DNA from: Pseudophaeobacter profundi
GTDB lineage: Bacteria; Pseudomonadota; Alphaproteobacteria; Rhodobacterales; Rhodobacteraceae
DNA: 64,000 nt
Assembly (NCBI RefSeq): GCF_029697505.1
Contig: NZ_JARJEF010000002.1
Span: 372,001 to 436,000 of the forward strand
Direction of reading: 5' to 3'
Part shown: positions 1 through 11,940 of the stretch, piece after piece
How the letters are laid out: every line of letters starts with the position of its first letter
Position numbering within the stretch: position 1 is the first letter of the stretch
Program-made: the position numbers and the translations under genes
Notes under the pieces: model-generated
What the model was told of the DNA's origin: nothing
What the model saw: only the letters and a program-made list of their open reading frames with translations
The model's database searches: none

Positions 1-1
1 T

Positions 2-238
2 TCGGCCTCGATTGTGGCCAGCAAGATCATTGGCCGCAGCCTGAGCGAAGTCGAAACCGCCCGCGCAGAGTTGAAGGCCATGCTGACCGCCAACCAACCG
101 CCACCAGCGCCGCCCTTTTCAGAGTTGGAAGTGCTGATACCGGCACGCGATTTCAAAAACCGTCATGCCTCTATCCTGCTATGCCTCGACGCCACGCTCG
201 AAGCATTTCATGAGGCGTCGCAGAAAGACTGCGCTTAA
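2..238 (+). CDS. Iron-sulfur cluster assembly scaffold protein (NifU/IscU-like), C-terminal part
   Basis: The reading frame is open from the window edge to the TAA at 236-238, so only the last 78 residues are seen and the true start lies upstream. The segment reads SASIVASKIIGRSLSEVE, followed by a Pro-rich stretch and the ending RDFKNRHASILLCLDATLEA. This is the pattern of the short NifU/IscU/SufU scaffolds of Rhodobacterales, where the serine-rich SAS segment follows a ligand cysteine and the RNRHAS-type stretch is conserved. Such proteins hold nascent Fe-S clusters before transfer in the cytoplasm. The upstream cysteine ligands are outside the window, and one late Cys (LLCLD) is visible. 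The family call is from motif memory only. Confidence 0.8.
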   Translation, partial: SASIVASKIIGRSLSEVETARAELKAMLTANQPPPAPPFSELEVLIPARDFKNRHASILLCLDATLEAFHEASQKDCA

Positions 239-584
239 CCTTAGCTCTATGTTACGCAAACAGGCCGCCCTCGATTCACCTTATCGGCGGCAGGTCATGC
301 CCGCCCCCGGTCTTGCAGGGCTGCGACAAAAAAACCGCCACACATCCGGGCAGATGGTGGCGGCAGTATATGCGTCTTCATGCGGGGTCTGGGAACGCAG
401 TCCGGTTGATAGGCGCAACCGGGTGAAACAAGGGCAAGCAAGGTTTCCATCGCAGGTCGGGATAAGACATGCACGTTCCCGTCAAGAAGACAGCAGGCGG
501 TCGTCAGTAATCAAATTTGCTCAGAGAATACTCCTCTAGTCTTTGCGGTTGCAGGCGGGGATAAGGAAACTTCAGGCCCGGCGG
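239..584. other. Intergenic region, possibly the 3' part of a minus-strand transcript
   Basis: There is no convincing gene here. The only clear element is a minus-strand terminator at 328-364. The 220 bases between that terminator and the stop of the small gene at 585 have several short inverted repeats on the minus strand, for example GGTTG/CAACC near 400-416 and CGGGA/TCCCG near 458-482. They could be a long 3' untranslated region or a separate small RNA. I could not match it to tmRNA, SRP RNA, 6S RNA or RNase P RNA. Confidence 0.4.
328..364 (-). terminator. Rho-independent terminator on the minus strand
   Basis: On the minus strand a 7-bp stem CCGCCAC/GTGGCGG (363-357 with 341-335) is followed directly by seven U residues (334-328). 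No T run follows on the plus strand, so it serves leftward transcription, presumably from the small gene at 585-707 or an unannotated RNA. Confidence 0.75.
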
Positions 585-707
585 TTACAAAAAACCAGGC
601 AGATGCAGCGCAACCACAAGCATGACCACCAAGGATGCAGCGCCAAGCGCATCCTGCAACAGGGTCGACTGTGTGTTGTTCAGGGTTGTTTTCAATTGGG
701 TCATCAT
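585..707 (-). CDS. Predicted single-span membrane microprotein (40 aa) behind an SOS box
   Basis: The frame starts with two consecutive ATG codons (707 and 704) and ends with TAA at 585-587, giving 40 or 39 residues. A GGAG lies about nine bases before the first ATG. The N-terminal half is polar and rich in Thr, Asn and Gln (MMTQLKTTLNNTQSTLLQDA); the C-terminal half is one hydrophobic helix ending VVALHLPGFL. This is the layout of a small inner-membrane protein with its N terminus in the cytoplasm or periplasm. A perfect GTTC-N7-GTTC box lies 93-107 bases upstream, which suggests induction by DNA damage. In Caulobacter the SOS-induced 29-residue membrane protein SidA blocks division; similarity here is of type and regulation, not of sequence. 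Function is unknown. Confidence 0.6.
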   Translation of the reverse strand: MMTQLKTTLNNTQSTLLQDALGAASLVVMLVVALHLPGFL

Positions 708-799
708 TGGTCTGCGCTCCACTCTTGTCTGTCGGGTTGGCAACCGCTCTCTGGCGATCTTGTTGCCTATTTGTTCTCATTTTACGGCGCGCCTGTAAA

Positions 800-814
800 G
801 AACTTTATGAGAAC
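800..814 (-). promoter_or_regulatory. LexA-type SOS box GTTC-N7-GTTC, with extra GTTC repeats
   Basis: On the minus strand the sequence GTTCTCATAAAGTTC matches the alphaproteobacterial LexA operator GTTC-N7-GTTC exactly. Two more GTTC tetramers precede it with six-base gaps (plus-strand GAAC at 821-824 and 831-834), giving four GTTC in a row with repeat periods of 10, 10 and 11 bases. It sits between the recG stop and the 40-residue gene, in the right orientation to control the latter. Confidence 0.65.
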
Positions 815-853
815 ATTCGCGAACATTTTGGAACACACAACAGTAAGGCAGGA

Positions 854-5292
<4,439 letters not shown>

Positions 5293-5328
5293 TCAAACAT
5301 CCTTGGCGAACACCTTTGGCAAACAAAA

Positions 5329-5354
5329 AAAGACCCCGCCACGGCGGAGTCTTT
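5329..5354 (-). terminator. Terminator after ctrA
   Basis: AAAGAC-CCCGCC/GGCGG-GTCTTT form a nearly perfect stem with a two-base loop region, and on the minus strand it is followed by a run of seven T. It separates the ctrA transcript from ligA. On the plus strand the hairpin is followed only by CTGG, so it works mainly leftward. Confidence 0.85.
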
Positions 5355-5491
5355 CTGGCAGGCCACGACAGCCCGCGTTCACCAAAACTTCACAAAGCCG
5401 ACATCGCCTGGTTCACCAGCGCGCTTTGTTCAGATCAAAACCGCTAAGATCTTGTAAGAGGTTCAGGATCAGATGCCGTCGCTTGGGGCCA

Positions 5492-6211
5492 TCAGGCCCC
5501 AACAGCCATGCGGTGGCCGCCCGACATTTGATCATCCTGCGGGTCCCGCAGAACATAGCCCCGGCCCCAAACAGTTTCGATATAGTTGTCACCACCTGTT
5601 GCAGTGCTCAATTTCTTACGCAACTTACAGATGAATACGTCAATGATTTTCAGTTCGGGTTCATCCATACCACCATACAGATGGTTCAAGAACATCTCTT
5701 TGGTCAGGGTGGTGCCCTTGCGCAGGCTCAGCAGCTCCAGCATCTGGTATTCTTTCCCGGTAAGATGCACAGTCTTGCTGTCCACTTCCACGGTTTTGGC
5801 ATCCAGATTGACCGCAATTTTGCCGGTCTTGATGATGGACTGCGAATGCCCCTTGGAGCGGCGGATAATTGCATGGATCCGGGCCACCAGCTCTTCGCGG
5901 TGGAATGGCTTGGTCAGATAGTCATCCGCACCAAACCCGAAACCTTTTATTTTGTTTTCAGTATCATCGGCACCGGACAAGATCAGGATTGGTGTCTCGA
6001 TACGGGCCATGCGCAGCTGGCGCAGCACCTCATGACCGTTCATATCAGGAAGACCAAGATCAAGCAGGATCAGATCGTAATCATAAAGCTTGGCCAGATC
6101 GATCCCTTCCTCCCCCAGGTCCGTCGAATAGACGTTGAGGTTGGCATGGGTCAGCATCAGTTCAATACTTTTTGCCGTGGTAGGATCATCTTCAACGAGA
6201 AGAATACGCAT
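5492..6211 (-). CDS. ctrA: Cell-cycle response regulator CtrA
   Basis: CtrA is an OmpR-type transcription factor that in alphaproteobacteria controls cell-cycle, motility and gene-transfer-agent genes. The receiver domain has the acidic pocket E7-D8-D9, the phosphoacceptor D51 in [13 protein letters not shown], and the lysine in [13 protein letters not shown]. The C-terminal winged helix contains [20 protein letters not shown] and ends with [11 protein letters not shown], both diagnostic of CtrA. The length (239 aa) is usual. The gene lies 131 bases downstream of sciP, its known partner, on the same strand. TTAA-type sites in that gap suggest autoregulation. In Roseobacters CtrA is generally not essential, unlike in Caulobacter. 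Confidence 0.97.
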   Translation of the reverse strand: MRILLVEDDPTTAKSIELMLTHANLNVYSTDLGEEGIDLAKLYDYDLILLDLGLPDMNGHEVLRQLRMARIETPILILSGADDTENKIKGFGFGADDYLTKPFHREELVARIHAIIRRSKGHSQSIIKTGKIAVNLDAKTVEVDSKTVHLTGKEYQMLELLSLRKGTTLTKEMFLNHLYGGMDEPELKIIDVFICKLRKKLSTATGGDNYIETVWGRGYVLRDPQDDQMSGGHRMAVGA

Positions 6212-6251
6212 GTTTAAAGTCTCCGCCTGTAACTGTTTCCCTTAGGTTGCG

Positions 6252-6298
6252 TTAACCCTGGTGGAAAAAGGTTAATGGCCCGTTACCATAATGGTTAA
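6252..6298 (-). promoter_or_regulatory. Putative CtrA sites in the ctrA promoter
   Basis: The region has TTAA at 6252-6255, TTAA-N7-TTAC at 6272-6286, and a TTAACCAT half-site on the minus strand at about 6291-6298. The CtrA consensus is TTAA-N7-TTAAC. None is a perfect full site, but three clustered half-sites within 50 bases before ctrA fit autoregulation, as known in Caulobacter. Confidence 0.5.
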
Positions 6299-6342
6299 TT
6301 TTCAACTTTGACTCAAGTGCTGCGCGTAATTATTATTCACTC

Positions 6343-6615
6343 TTAACGGTACTCTTTCAGCCTTGTCGCCTTCAAGGCCTCTTCGCCGTGGTCGGCAACT
6401 GCCGCAATCCAGCTTCGGAATTCCTCTTCGCTCAGCCCGTAACGGCGCAGCGCCTCGGTCTGGGGCAGCAAGCCATAAAGCACCCCACGCACCACGGCGG
6501 CCTTGCGAGAGGCAACCCAGCGGCTGGTGGCTGCAGGTGGCAAATCTGCCCGTGTCATCGTGGTACCATCCGGCAACGTCACGGCACGTGGCCCTTCGAC
6601 TTTCTTAAGGAACAT
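6343..6615 (-). CDS. sciP: CtrA inhibitor SciP (DUF1153)
   Basis: SciP is a small helix-turn-helix protein that binds CtrA and stops it from recruiting RNA polymerase. The 90 residues contain VTLPDGTTMTRADLPP, RWVASRKAAVVRGVLYGLL, and RYGLSEEEFRSWIAAVADHGEEALKATRLKEYR-type segments, which are the core of DUF1153. The frame extends upstream to an ATG at 6660, but the ATG at 6615 has an AGAGG about eight bases before it and gives the usual Rhodobacterales N terminus MFLKKVEGPR, so it is chosen. It is transcribed towards ctrA and divergently from mnmA. Confidence 0.92.
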   Translation of the reverse strand: MFLKKVEGPRAVTLPDGTTMTRADLPPAATSRWVASRKAAVVRGVLYGLLPQTEALRRYGLSEEEFRSWIAAVADHGEEALKATRLKEYR

Positions 6616-6762
6616 CCCTTGACCTCTAGTGGAACTATATTTCTGTTTCTCCGACAGCATTTACTCAGTCTAATTAAAGAGCCGTGAACCTGCCCCCTTG
6701 AGAGTCTGTAGGATTTTCATATATTCTGCAGCGCTTGCCCCCTTGATCTAAGGATTTGCCGT

Positions 6763-7908
6763 ATGGCGCTGGATACCGACACCCCGCTCAACTCCCTTGG
6801 CTTTGCCAAACCTCCCTCAGACACCCGCGTGGTGGTCGCTATGTCTGGCGGCGTCGACAGCTCTGTTGTGGCCGCCTATCTGGCCGACCAGGGCTACGAT
6901 GTGGTGGGGGTGACGCTGCAGCTCTATGATCATGGTGCGGCGCTGGCGAAAAAGGGGGCCTGCTGTGCCGGTGTCGACATCCACGATGCGCGCCGCGTGG
7001 CCGAAGAACGCGGCTTTCCACACTATGTTCTTGATTATGAGAACATTTTCAAAGACGCGGTGATCGATGAATTTGCCGACAGCTATCTTGCCGGGGCCAC
7101 ACCTGTGCCCTGCATTCGCTGTAACGAGCGGGTGAAATTCAAGGATCTTCTGGAAACCGCCCGCGACCTAGAGGCCGACTGCATGGCCACTGGCCATTAT
7201 ATCCAGCGCAAGATGGGCGAAAATGGCGCCGAGCTGCACAGCGCCGAAGATGCGAATCGCGACCAGAGCTACTTTTTGTTCTCCACCACGGCAGAGCAGC
7301 TCGACTATCTGCGATTCCCCCTGGGCCACCTGCCCTCCAAGGATGCAACCCGCGAGATGGCGGCGCAATATGGGCTGGCCGTTGCCGATAAACCGGACAG
7401 TCAGGACATTTGTTTTGTCCCAGATGGAAACTATACCTCGGTAATCGAGAAATTGCGTCCAGGTGCGGCGGAACCCGGAGAGATTGTTCATGCCGATGGG
7501 CGGGTGCTGGGCAGCCACACCGGGGTGATTCACTACACCATTGGTCAGCGGCGCGGCCTGGGGATCGGCGGTTTGACCGAACCGTTGTATGTGGTGCGGC
7601 TGGATGTTGACAAGAAGCAGGTGATCGTTGGCCCCAAAGAGCTGCTGGCGACCCGCACAATCCCCGTGCGTGAAATCAACTGGCTCGGCGACACCCCCTT
7701 TGACAGCCGCAAGGAATGGACTGTCATGGTTAAGGTGCGCTCAACCCGGCCACCGCGCGAGGCAATCATTCGCCCCCTGTCGCCTACCACCGCCGAGGTC
7801 GAGCTGCTGACCCCCGAAGAAGGCGTCTCGCCGGGGCAGGCCTGCGTGTTTTATGATACTGACAGCAGCCGCATCTTTGGTGGTGGCTGGATCTGGCGCG
7901 GCTATTAA
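6763..7908 (+). CDS. mnmA: tRNA-specific 2-thiouridylase MnmA
   Basis: MnmA puts sulfur on U34 of Lys, Glu and Gln tRNAs in the cytoplasm, using a persulfide passed from a sulfurtransferase relay. The PP-loop SGGVDSS is at residues 28-34. The catalytic cysteine pair is C120 in [10 protein letters not shown] and C217 in [10 protein letters not shown]. The C-terminal beta-barrel region carries the [10 protein letters not shown] segment. The length of 381 residues is normal. An AAGGA lies eight bases before the ATG at 6763. The gene is divergent from sciP, with 147 bases between the start codons for both promoters. Confidence 0.96.
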   Translation: MALDTDTPLNSLGFAKPPSDTRVVVAMSGGVDSSVVAAYLADQGYDVVGVTLQLYDHGAALAKKGACCAGVDIHDARRVAEERGFPHYVLDYENIFKDAVIDEFADSYLAGATPVPCIRCNERVKFKDLLETARDLEADCMATGHYIQRKMGENGAELHSAEDANRDQSYFLFSTTAEQLDYLRFPLGHLPSKDATREMAAQYGLAVADKPDSQDICFVPDGNYTSVIEKLRPGAAEPGEIVHADGRVLGSHTGVIHYTIGQRRGLGIGGLTEPLYVVRLDVDKKQVIVGPKELLATRTIPVREINWLGDTPFDSRKEWTVMVKVRSTRPPREAIIRPLSPTTAEVELLTPEEGVSPGQACVFYDTDSSRIFGGGWIWRGY

Positions 7909-8016
7909 ACCCCGACGGGCGGGTAATTCAGGCCAGTTTTATCGGGCCAGTTTTAACAGATCTGATGTACAGGACTGCACGGGGCCGCCAGACGGCACCT
8001 GAAAAACACGCTGTGG

Positions 8017-9174
8017 CTACAGCCGGTCTAAAACCGCACGGGCCGCCCGCAGCCCGGGGGCCTCGCCGCCCTGCCCTAAACGCTGCATGGTCACGGCCAT
8101 GGCCGCCTTTTGCAATTCAGGTGCCTCGGCCAGCTCGCGCAGACAGCGGGCAATGGTGCCGGGGCGACAGTCTGGCCCCAGGCACTCTGGCACCACGCGG
8201 GTGTCGCTGACCAGATTAACCAAGGTGACCGTATCAATCAGTGCCATCCGCTTCATGATCTGCCAGGTAAGCCACTGAAAACGGTAGGCAATAACCATCG
8301 GCGTCGCCGCGGCCGCCAGTTCAAGAGAGACCGTACCAGAGGCGGCAAGCGCCAGGTCAGAGGCCGCAAAGGCGGCGCGTTTCAGACCGGCAAACTCTGC
8401 CGGATCATGCGCGTTAGGGTCCAGAAACAAGGTGTCCGCAGGCCAATCCGCAGCTGCCTCCTGCACCAGGGCAGCAACGGGCGCAGCACAGGGCACCACC
8501 ACCCGGTAGTTGGGGTAAAGATGCTGGAAGGCCTGCAGAGATTCGCCAAAAATCGGCGCTAGCCGCGTCACCTCGGATCGCCGGGATCCCGGTAAGGCCA
8601 GTACCAGTGGCGAATCACCTAGATTGAAACGACTGCGAAGCGCCGCGATTTCAGCCTGGCTTGCCTGTGGCTCTGCCACAACCGGATGGCCGACAAAATC
8701 ACAATCCATGCCTGCCGCCTGCATCAGCGGCGGTTCAAAAGGCAGCAAGGCGAGAACCTGATCGATGCTCTTGGCCATCTTGACCGCCCGCTTGGGTCGC
8801 CAAGCCCAGACCGAGGGCGCTACATAGTGCACCGTACGGATATCACTGGCCGCCTTGACCAGGCTGGCGACGCGCAGGGAAAAATCAGGGCTGTCGATGG
8901 TGATCAGCACATCAGGGCGCCAGGCAAGGATAGCCTCGGCGGTCTCGCGAATGCGGCGTTTCAGGTGGCGGTACTTAGGTAGAACCTCGGCCAGGCCCAT
9001 GACCGACAGTTCCTCCATTGCAAAGCGCGACTGCAGCCCCTGCGCCGCCATCTGGGTCCCACCAATGCCGTCGAACTGAACCTTCGGCTGCAGGGTTTTC
9101 AGCCCCTGCATCAAGGCCCCCCCCAGACGATCGCCCGAGGGTTCCCCAGCCAGGACAAAGACCTTGAGGCTCAC
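8017..9174 (-). CDS. lpxB: Lipid-A-disaccharide synthase LpxB
   Basis: LpxB is a peripheral membrane glycosyltransferase (GT19) that joins UDP-2,3-diacylglucosamine and lipid X to make the lipid A disaccharide. The protein begins with the family signature VFVLAGEPSGDRLGGALM, and has FDGIGGTQMAAQGLQS and the LALLPFEP segment. Later the HPV, PGSRRSEVTR and SGTVSLELAA motifs that bind UDP-sugar are present. The length (385 aa) is usual. Its ATG overlaps the lpxI stop by four bases, which places it at the end of the fabZ-lpxA-lpxI-lpxB operon. Confidence 0.96.
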   Translation of the reverse strand: MSLKVFVLAGEPSGDRLGGALMQGLKTLQPKVQFDGIGGTQMAAQGLQSRFAMEELSVMGLAEVLPKYRHLKRRIRETAEAILAWRPDVLITIDSPDFSLRVASLVKAASDIRTVHYVAPSVWAWRPKRAVKMAKSIDQVLALLPFEPPLMQAAGMDCDFVGHPVVAEPQASQAEIAALRSRFNLGDSPLVLALPGSRRSEVTRLAPIFGESLQAFQHLYPNYRVVVPCAAPVAALVQEAAADWPADTLFLDPNAHDPAEFAGLKRAAFAASDLALAASGTVSLELAAAATPMVIAYRFQWLTWQIMKRMALIDTVTLVNLVSDTRVVPECLGPDCRPGTIARCLRELAEAPELQKAAMAVTMQRLGQGGEAPGLRAARAVLDRL

Positions 9175-9959
9175 GCGGGGCGCAGCCAGAGGAAGAGACC
9201 AAGCCGGTCGCAGGCGTCAATCACCGCGTCCTGCTCCAGCACGATCACCCCGCCAGCCTCTAGCACAATGCCCGACAACCCGGCCTGCGCCGCCAGTTCC
9301 ACCGTCTGTGGCCCGATCGCCGGCAGATCAGCGCGGCGATCCTGGCCGGGTTTGGGCGCCTTAAACAGGATGCCTCCCTGGCCGTCGGGGCGGTTGCGCA
9401 GGCTTTGCAGCATCCAGTTGGTGCCAAAAACATTTTCCACCGCAACAGCCTGACCCGCACGAATGGCGCAGCACTGGCCAATGTCGGCCGCACTCATCGC
9501 TGCAACCACTTCGGCACCGCGCAGCGCATCTGCCGTATCCAGCGCGCCCGGTTGCACCTGGGTGACGACGCCTTCCGGCATCAACAGATCAGGGGCCACC
9601 TCATGCGCGGCGCGCAGGGTAAAACCGGCCTGTTCAATCAATCCCATAACGGCGCGCAAAGCACCGTCATCGCCCGCCCCAAGGGCGGACTGGATGACCG
9701 GGACCATTGGCAGAGTCGCCGCATCAATCGCGGCAGGATCAACAGAGGGTCGGCTGACAGCCCCAGCCAGGCAGACCTCCTGCACGCCAGCTGATTTCAA
9801 CCGCGCCAGAAAGCTGCCCAGATGTTCGATGCGAAAGGATATTTCTGCATCCAGGCAGTCCGGCTCAGAGCCTTCCATGGCACATATCAGCGGTCGCTTG
9901 GTCAGACGTGAGGCCACTTCACGTGGCAGAAGCCCGGTTCCGGCAATCAGTGCAAGCAT
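9171..9959 (-). CDS. lpxI: UDP-2,3-diacylglucosamine pyrophosphatase LpxI
   Basis: LpxI hydrolyses UDP-2,3-diacylglucosamine to lipid X in lipid A synthesis. It is the alphaproteobacterial analogue of LpxH and unrelated to it in fold. The start MLALIAGTGLLPREVA, the middle QEVCLAGAVSRPSVDP and GDDGALRAVM, and the late RADLPAIGPQTVE are typical of the LpxI (formerly DUF1009) family. The length of 262 residues fits. The location between lpxA (four bases apart) and lpxB (overlapping) supports the call. Confidence 0.93.
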   Translation of the reverse strand: MLALIAGTGLLPREVASRLTKRPLICAMEGSEPDCLDAEISFRIEHLGSFLARLKSAGVQEVCLAGAVSRPSVDPAAIDAATLPMVPVIQSALGAGDDGALRAVMGLIEQAGFTLRAAHEVAPDLLMPEGVVTQVQPGALDTADALRGAEVVAAMSAADIGQCCAIRAGQAVAVENVFGTNWMLQSLRNRPDGQGGILFKAPKPGQDRRADLPAIGPQTVELAAQAGLSGIVLEAGGVIVLEQDAVIDACDRLGLFLWLRPA

Positions 9960-9963
9960 CGGT

Positions 9964-10758
9964 TCAGCCCCCTGGGGTCAGGAAAGACCGGTCGGTCTCT
10001 CCGGTGATAAAGGCAACGATTTCTTCCACATAGGCGCTCTCGGTTTCGTCGCCCAGACGGCGGGCGCGTTCCTGAAAGGTGCCTTCGCCCTGGGCCAGCA
10101 TCTGAAAAGCCGCCCGCAGCGCCGTGATGTCAGACCGCTTCACCCCGCGTCGTTTCAACCCCACAAGATTGAGCCCATCCAGACCACCGCGAGGCGCCTG
10201 AACCAGCCCATAGGGAATGACATCATTTGTCACCATGGTCACGGCACCAATGATCGCACCACGGCCGATCCGCACCCATTGGTGAATACCGGACAGCCCG
10301 CCGATGATCACATCATCTTCCAGCACGCAATGGCCTGCAATCGCGGCAGAGTTCACCACGATCACCCGGTCACCAACAATGGCGTCATGGGCGATATGGC
10401 AGCCCGCCATGAACAGACCGTCATCGCCGATACGGGTAATACCGCCACCGCCTTCAGTCCCCGCATTCACCGTAACATGTTCGCGGATACGGTTGCGTTT
10501 GCCAATCACCGTGCGGCTTTTCTCGCCCTGAAATTTCAGATCTTGCGGGATTTCACCAATCACCGCAAAAGAAAAGACCACCGTATCATCACCAATCTCG
10601 CAGTCGCCAGTCACGACAACATGCGATTTCAGGGTGACACGATCGCCCAGAACCACCTCGGCGCCGATGTGGCAGAACGGGCCGATCTGGCAGCCTTCGC
10701 CAAGCTTGGCCCCTTCTTCGATCACCGCGCTGGGATGAATCTGGTTCATCTGGCTCAA
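9964..10758 (-). CDS. lpxA: UDP-N-acetylglucosamine acyltransferase LpxA
   Basis: LpxA moves a 3-hydroxyacyl chain from ACP to UDP-GlcNAc, the first step of lipid A synthesis, in the cytoplasm. The N-terminal two-thirds is a left-handed beta helix of hexapeptide repeats (for example [17 protein letters not shown] and the [17 protein letters not shown] segment, whose AxCHIAHD contains the catalytic His). The C-terminal helical domain has [11 protein letters not shown], which is specific to LpxA. The length (264 aa) is usual. The ATG overlaps the fabZ stop by four bases. Confidence 0.96.
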   Translation of the reverse strand: MSQMNQIHPSAVIEEGAKLGEGCQIGPFCHIGAEVVLGDRVTLKSHVVVTGDCEIGDDTVVFSFAVIGEIPQDLKFQGEKSRTVIGKRNRIREHVTVNAGTEGGGGITRIGDDGLFMAGCHIAHDAIVGDRVIVVNSAAIAGHCVLEDDVIIGGLSGIHQWVRIGRGAIIGAVTMVTNDVIPYGLVQAPRGGLDGLNLVGLKRRGVKRSDITALRAAFQMLAQGEGTFQERARRLGDETESAYVEEIVAFITGETDRSFLTPGG

Positions 10759-11219
10759 TCCTTTTGCACGTCAACCATGGCGGTGAACTCGGCTTCGGCG
10801 GCGACCTCGCCTTCAACCGTGGCCACGCCTTTGAATTTGAAGACCTTGCCGCCCGCCTTGCCGCGCAGAATTTCCACATTCATTTCCAGCACATCACCGG
10901 GAATGACCTTGCGGCGGAATTTGCATTTGTCGATGTTCATGAAATAGATCAGCAGGTCGCGGTCCACCATATCCAGCGCCACCCCAAGCATAACACCGGA
11001 GGTTTGCGCCATGGCCTCGACGATGGTAACGCCTGGCATGATTGGCGTACCAGGGAAATGACCCTGGAAATGCGGCTCATTCATGGTCACATTCTTGATC
11101 CCACGCGCCGATTTGATTCCGTCGATATCCACCACCTTGTCGACCAACAAGAACGGATAACGATGCGGCAGGATCCGCTGGATCAGGTGAATATCGGCGC
11201 TCTGCAATTCAGCGGTCAT
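10755..11219 (-). CDS. fabZ: 3-hydroxyacyl-ACP dehydratase FabZ
   Basis: FabZ dehydrates 3-hydroxyacyl-ACP in fatty acid elongation. The catalytic histidine is in [15 protein letters not shown], followed by EAMAQTSG, where the glutamate is the second catalytic residue. [11 protein letters not shown] near the N terminus is a family signature. The 154-residue hot-dog protein is of usual size. It sits first in the fabZ-lpxA-lpxI-lpxB operon, so fatty acid and lipid A precursors are made together. The gap to the skp-like gene is 72 bases. Confidence 0.96.
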   Translation of the reverse strand: MTAELQSADIHLIQRILPHRYPFLLVDKVVDIDGIKSARGIKNVTMNEPHFQGHFPGTPIMPGVTIVEAMAQTSGVMLGVALDMVDRDLLIYFMNIDKCKFRRKVIPGDVLEMNVEILRGKAGGKVFKFKGVATVEGEVAAEAEFTAMVDVQKD

Positions 11220-11291
11220 GGCATTTTCCTGTCATTATTGATTTGATAAGTCCCTATCAACTGGGCGCTTTTGGAGCAAGCTTTCGCCGCT

Positions 11292-11936
11292 CTATTGCCC
11301 GTCGGGGGAGTGGTCCTGATCCTGGCCATCCCCCAGAACCTTGTCGATCCGGCTGATCGCCAGATCTGTGATATCGACGGCATCCGCGCTTAAGAACACG
11401 GTAGAATGATCCAGAATCGCCCCTGCCCCCGTTTCACGCATGATCTGTTCCAGTATCGGCAAAGAGGCTGCAAAGAATTCACGCTGCGCAGTTTCGTTGA
11501 GCTGGCTGATTTCGCGCAGCTTGCGATCCTGCGTCGCGCGGGTTTCCTGCACCTTGCGATCGAACGCATCGGCCAACCGGCGAAAGGCCTCTGGCTCCAT
11601 CGCGCTGCGGCGCTGCGTCAGGTCCTGTTCTTCGGCCCGCAATGCGGCCTCTATATTCCGGTTTTCTGCGGTCAGAACAGCACCTTCTGCCTCGATCTCC
11701 CGGGCAGTTCTCTCGCCAAAGAGACTCTCTGAAAACAGCCGGTCAGGCTGGATCGTCAGCAGCCCGCTTTGCGGAGTTCCGAGCTGAACCTGGCGGCCCA
11801 GTTCAAACCCGGCAGGCGGCAGCGTCTGCTGGGCCAAAACTGGTAACGCCCCGCCGAAAGGAACAAAAAGCGCCAGCCCAAGGGCCAGCGCTTGTTTGAT
11901 TTGAAACGGCAATTTTAACGCCACTGAACCGATCAC
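11292..11936 (-). CDS. OmpH/Skp-family periplasmic chaperone
   Basis: Skp-type trimers carry unfolded outer-membrane proteins across the periplasm to the BAM complex. A hydrophobic leader (residues about 15-36, ending VLAQQTLPP) is followed by the short beta segment GLLTIQPDRLFSESLFG. A long charged coiled coil (AEGAVLTAENRNIEAALRAE and the RKVQETRATQDRKL stretch) comes next, then a C-terminal beta strand, GAILDHSTVFLSADAVDIT. This is the OmpH layout. It follows bamA by five bases, the usual place for skp. The sequence is too diverged for a firm gene name, but the family is clear. Confidence 0.88.
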   Translation of the reverse strand: MIGSVALKLPFQIKQALALGLALFVPFGGALPVLAQQTLPPAGFELGRQVQLGTPQSGLLTIQPDRLFSESLFGERTAREIEAEGAVLTAENRNIEAALRAEEQDLTQRRSAMEPEAFRRLADAFDRKVQETRATQDRKLREISQLNETAQREFFAASLPILEQIMRETGAGAILDHSTVFLSADAVDITDLAISRIDKVLGDGQDQDHSPDGQ

Positions 11937-11940
11937 CCGT

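Noticed and set aside
511-780. 89-codon minus-strand frame covering the microprotein
   Set aside because: It overlaps the 40-codon frame in another phase, has no hydrophobic segment or family match, and its start lies within the promoter region close to the LexA box.
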